This document shows positions 6,765 to 6,766 of a DNA stretch of 6,766 nt, piece after piece; the first letter of the stretch is position 1, and each line of letters begins with the position of its first letter. This DNA comes from Candidatus Methanoplasma sp. (GTDB taxonomy: Archaea; Thermoplasmatota; Thermoplasmata; Methanomassiliicoccales; Methanomethylophilaceae): assembly GCA_031271555.1 (NCBI GenBank), contig JAISVN010000026.1:1-6766 (forward strand). The letters run 5' to 3'. Position numbers and translations under genes: made by a program. The notes under the pieces are model-generated. The model had not been told where the DNA came from and ran no database searches. It saw only the letters and a list, made by a program, of their open reading frames with translations.

Positions 6765-6766
6765 AA

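Overview
The window looks like a stretch of archaeal chromosome, most likely from a euryarchaeote. The evidence is an ABCE1/RLI ribosome-recycling ATPase (found in archaea and eukaryotes only), a methionyl-tRNA synthetase with the archaeal double zinc-knuckle insert, TATA-like boxes a short way upstream of genes with almost no leader, and heavy use of ATA (Ile) and AGA/AGG (Arg) codons at about 50% G+C. The Thermoplasmatota, especially gut or rumen Methanomassiliicoccales, are my best guess. That guess rests on general resemblance, not on a diagnostic marker.

Layout, left to right. Bases 3-623 are the C-terminal half of a cation/Ca2+ exchanger-type membrane antiporter, cut off by the window's left edge. 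It converges on the ABCE1/RLI gene (minus strand, 624-2390), and the two stop codons abut exactly to form TGATCA. Next comes a 641-base gap without a convincing protein gene (2391-3031). It holds the leftward RLI promoter and then a rightward TATA box followed by about 200 bases densely packed with strong hairpins (2554-2747). The hairpins pair best when read as plus-strand RNA. I take this as a probable structured non-coding RNA that I cannot assign to a family, and it is the most interesting object here. An AT-rich spacer with further TATA-like boxes follows. After it lie a MATE-family multidrug/organic-cation exporter (3032-4414, plus), an oligo-T terminator candidate, a separate TATA box, and a complete methionyl-tRNA synthetase (4524-6764, plus) with a fused C-terminal EMAPII/Trbp111-type tRNA-binding domain and an extra 69-residue tail.

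The genes do not form one pathway. RLI and MetRS are translation housekeeping genes, and the two membrane transporters are independent. Each plus-strand gene in the second half seems to have its own promoter, so I see no multigene operon. I saw no insertion sequence, CRISPR array, integrase, phage gene or obvious defence system.
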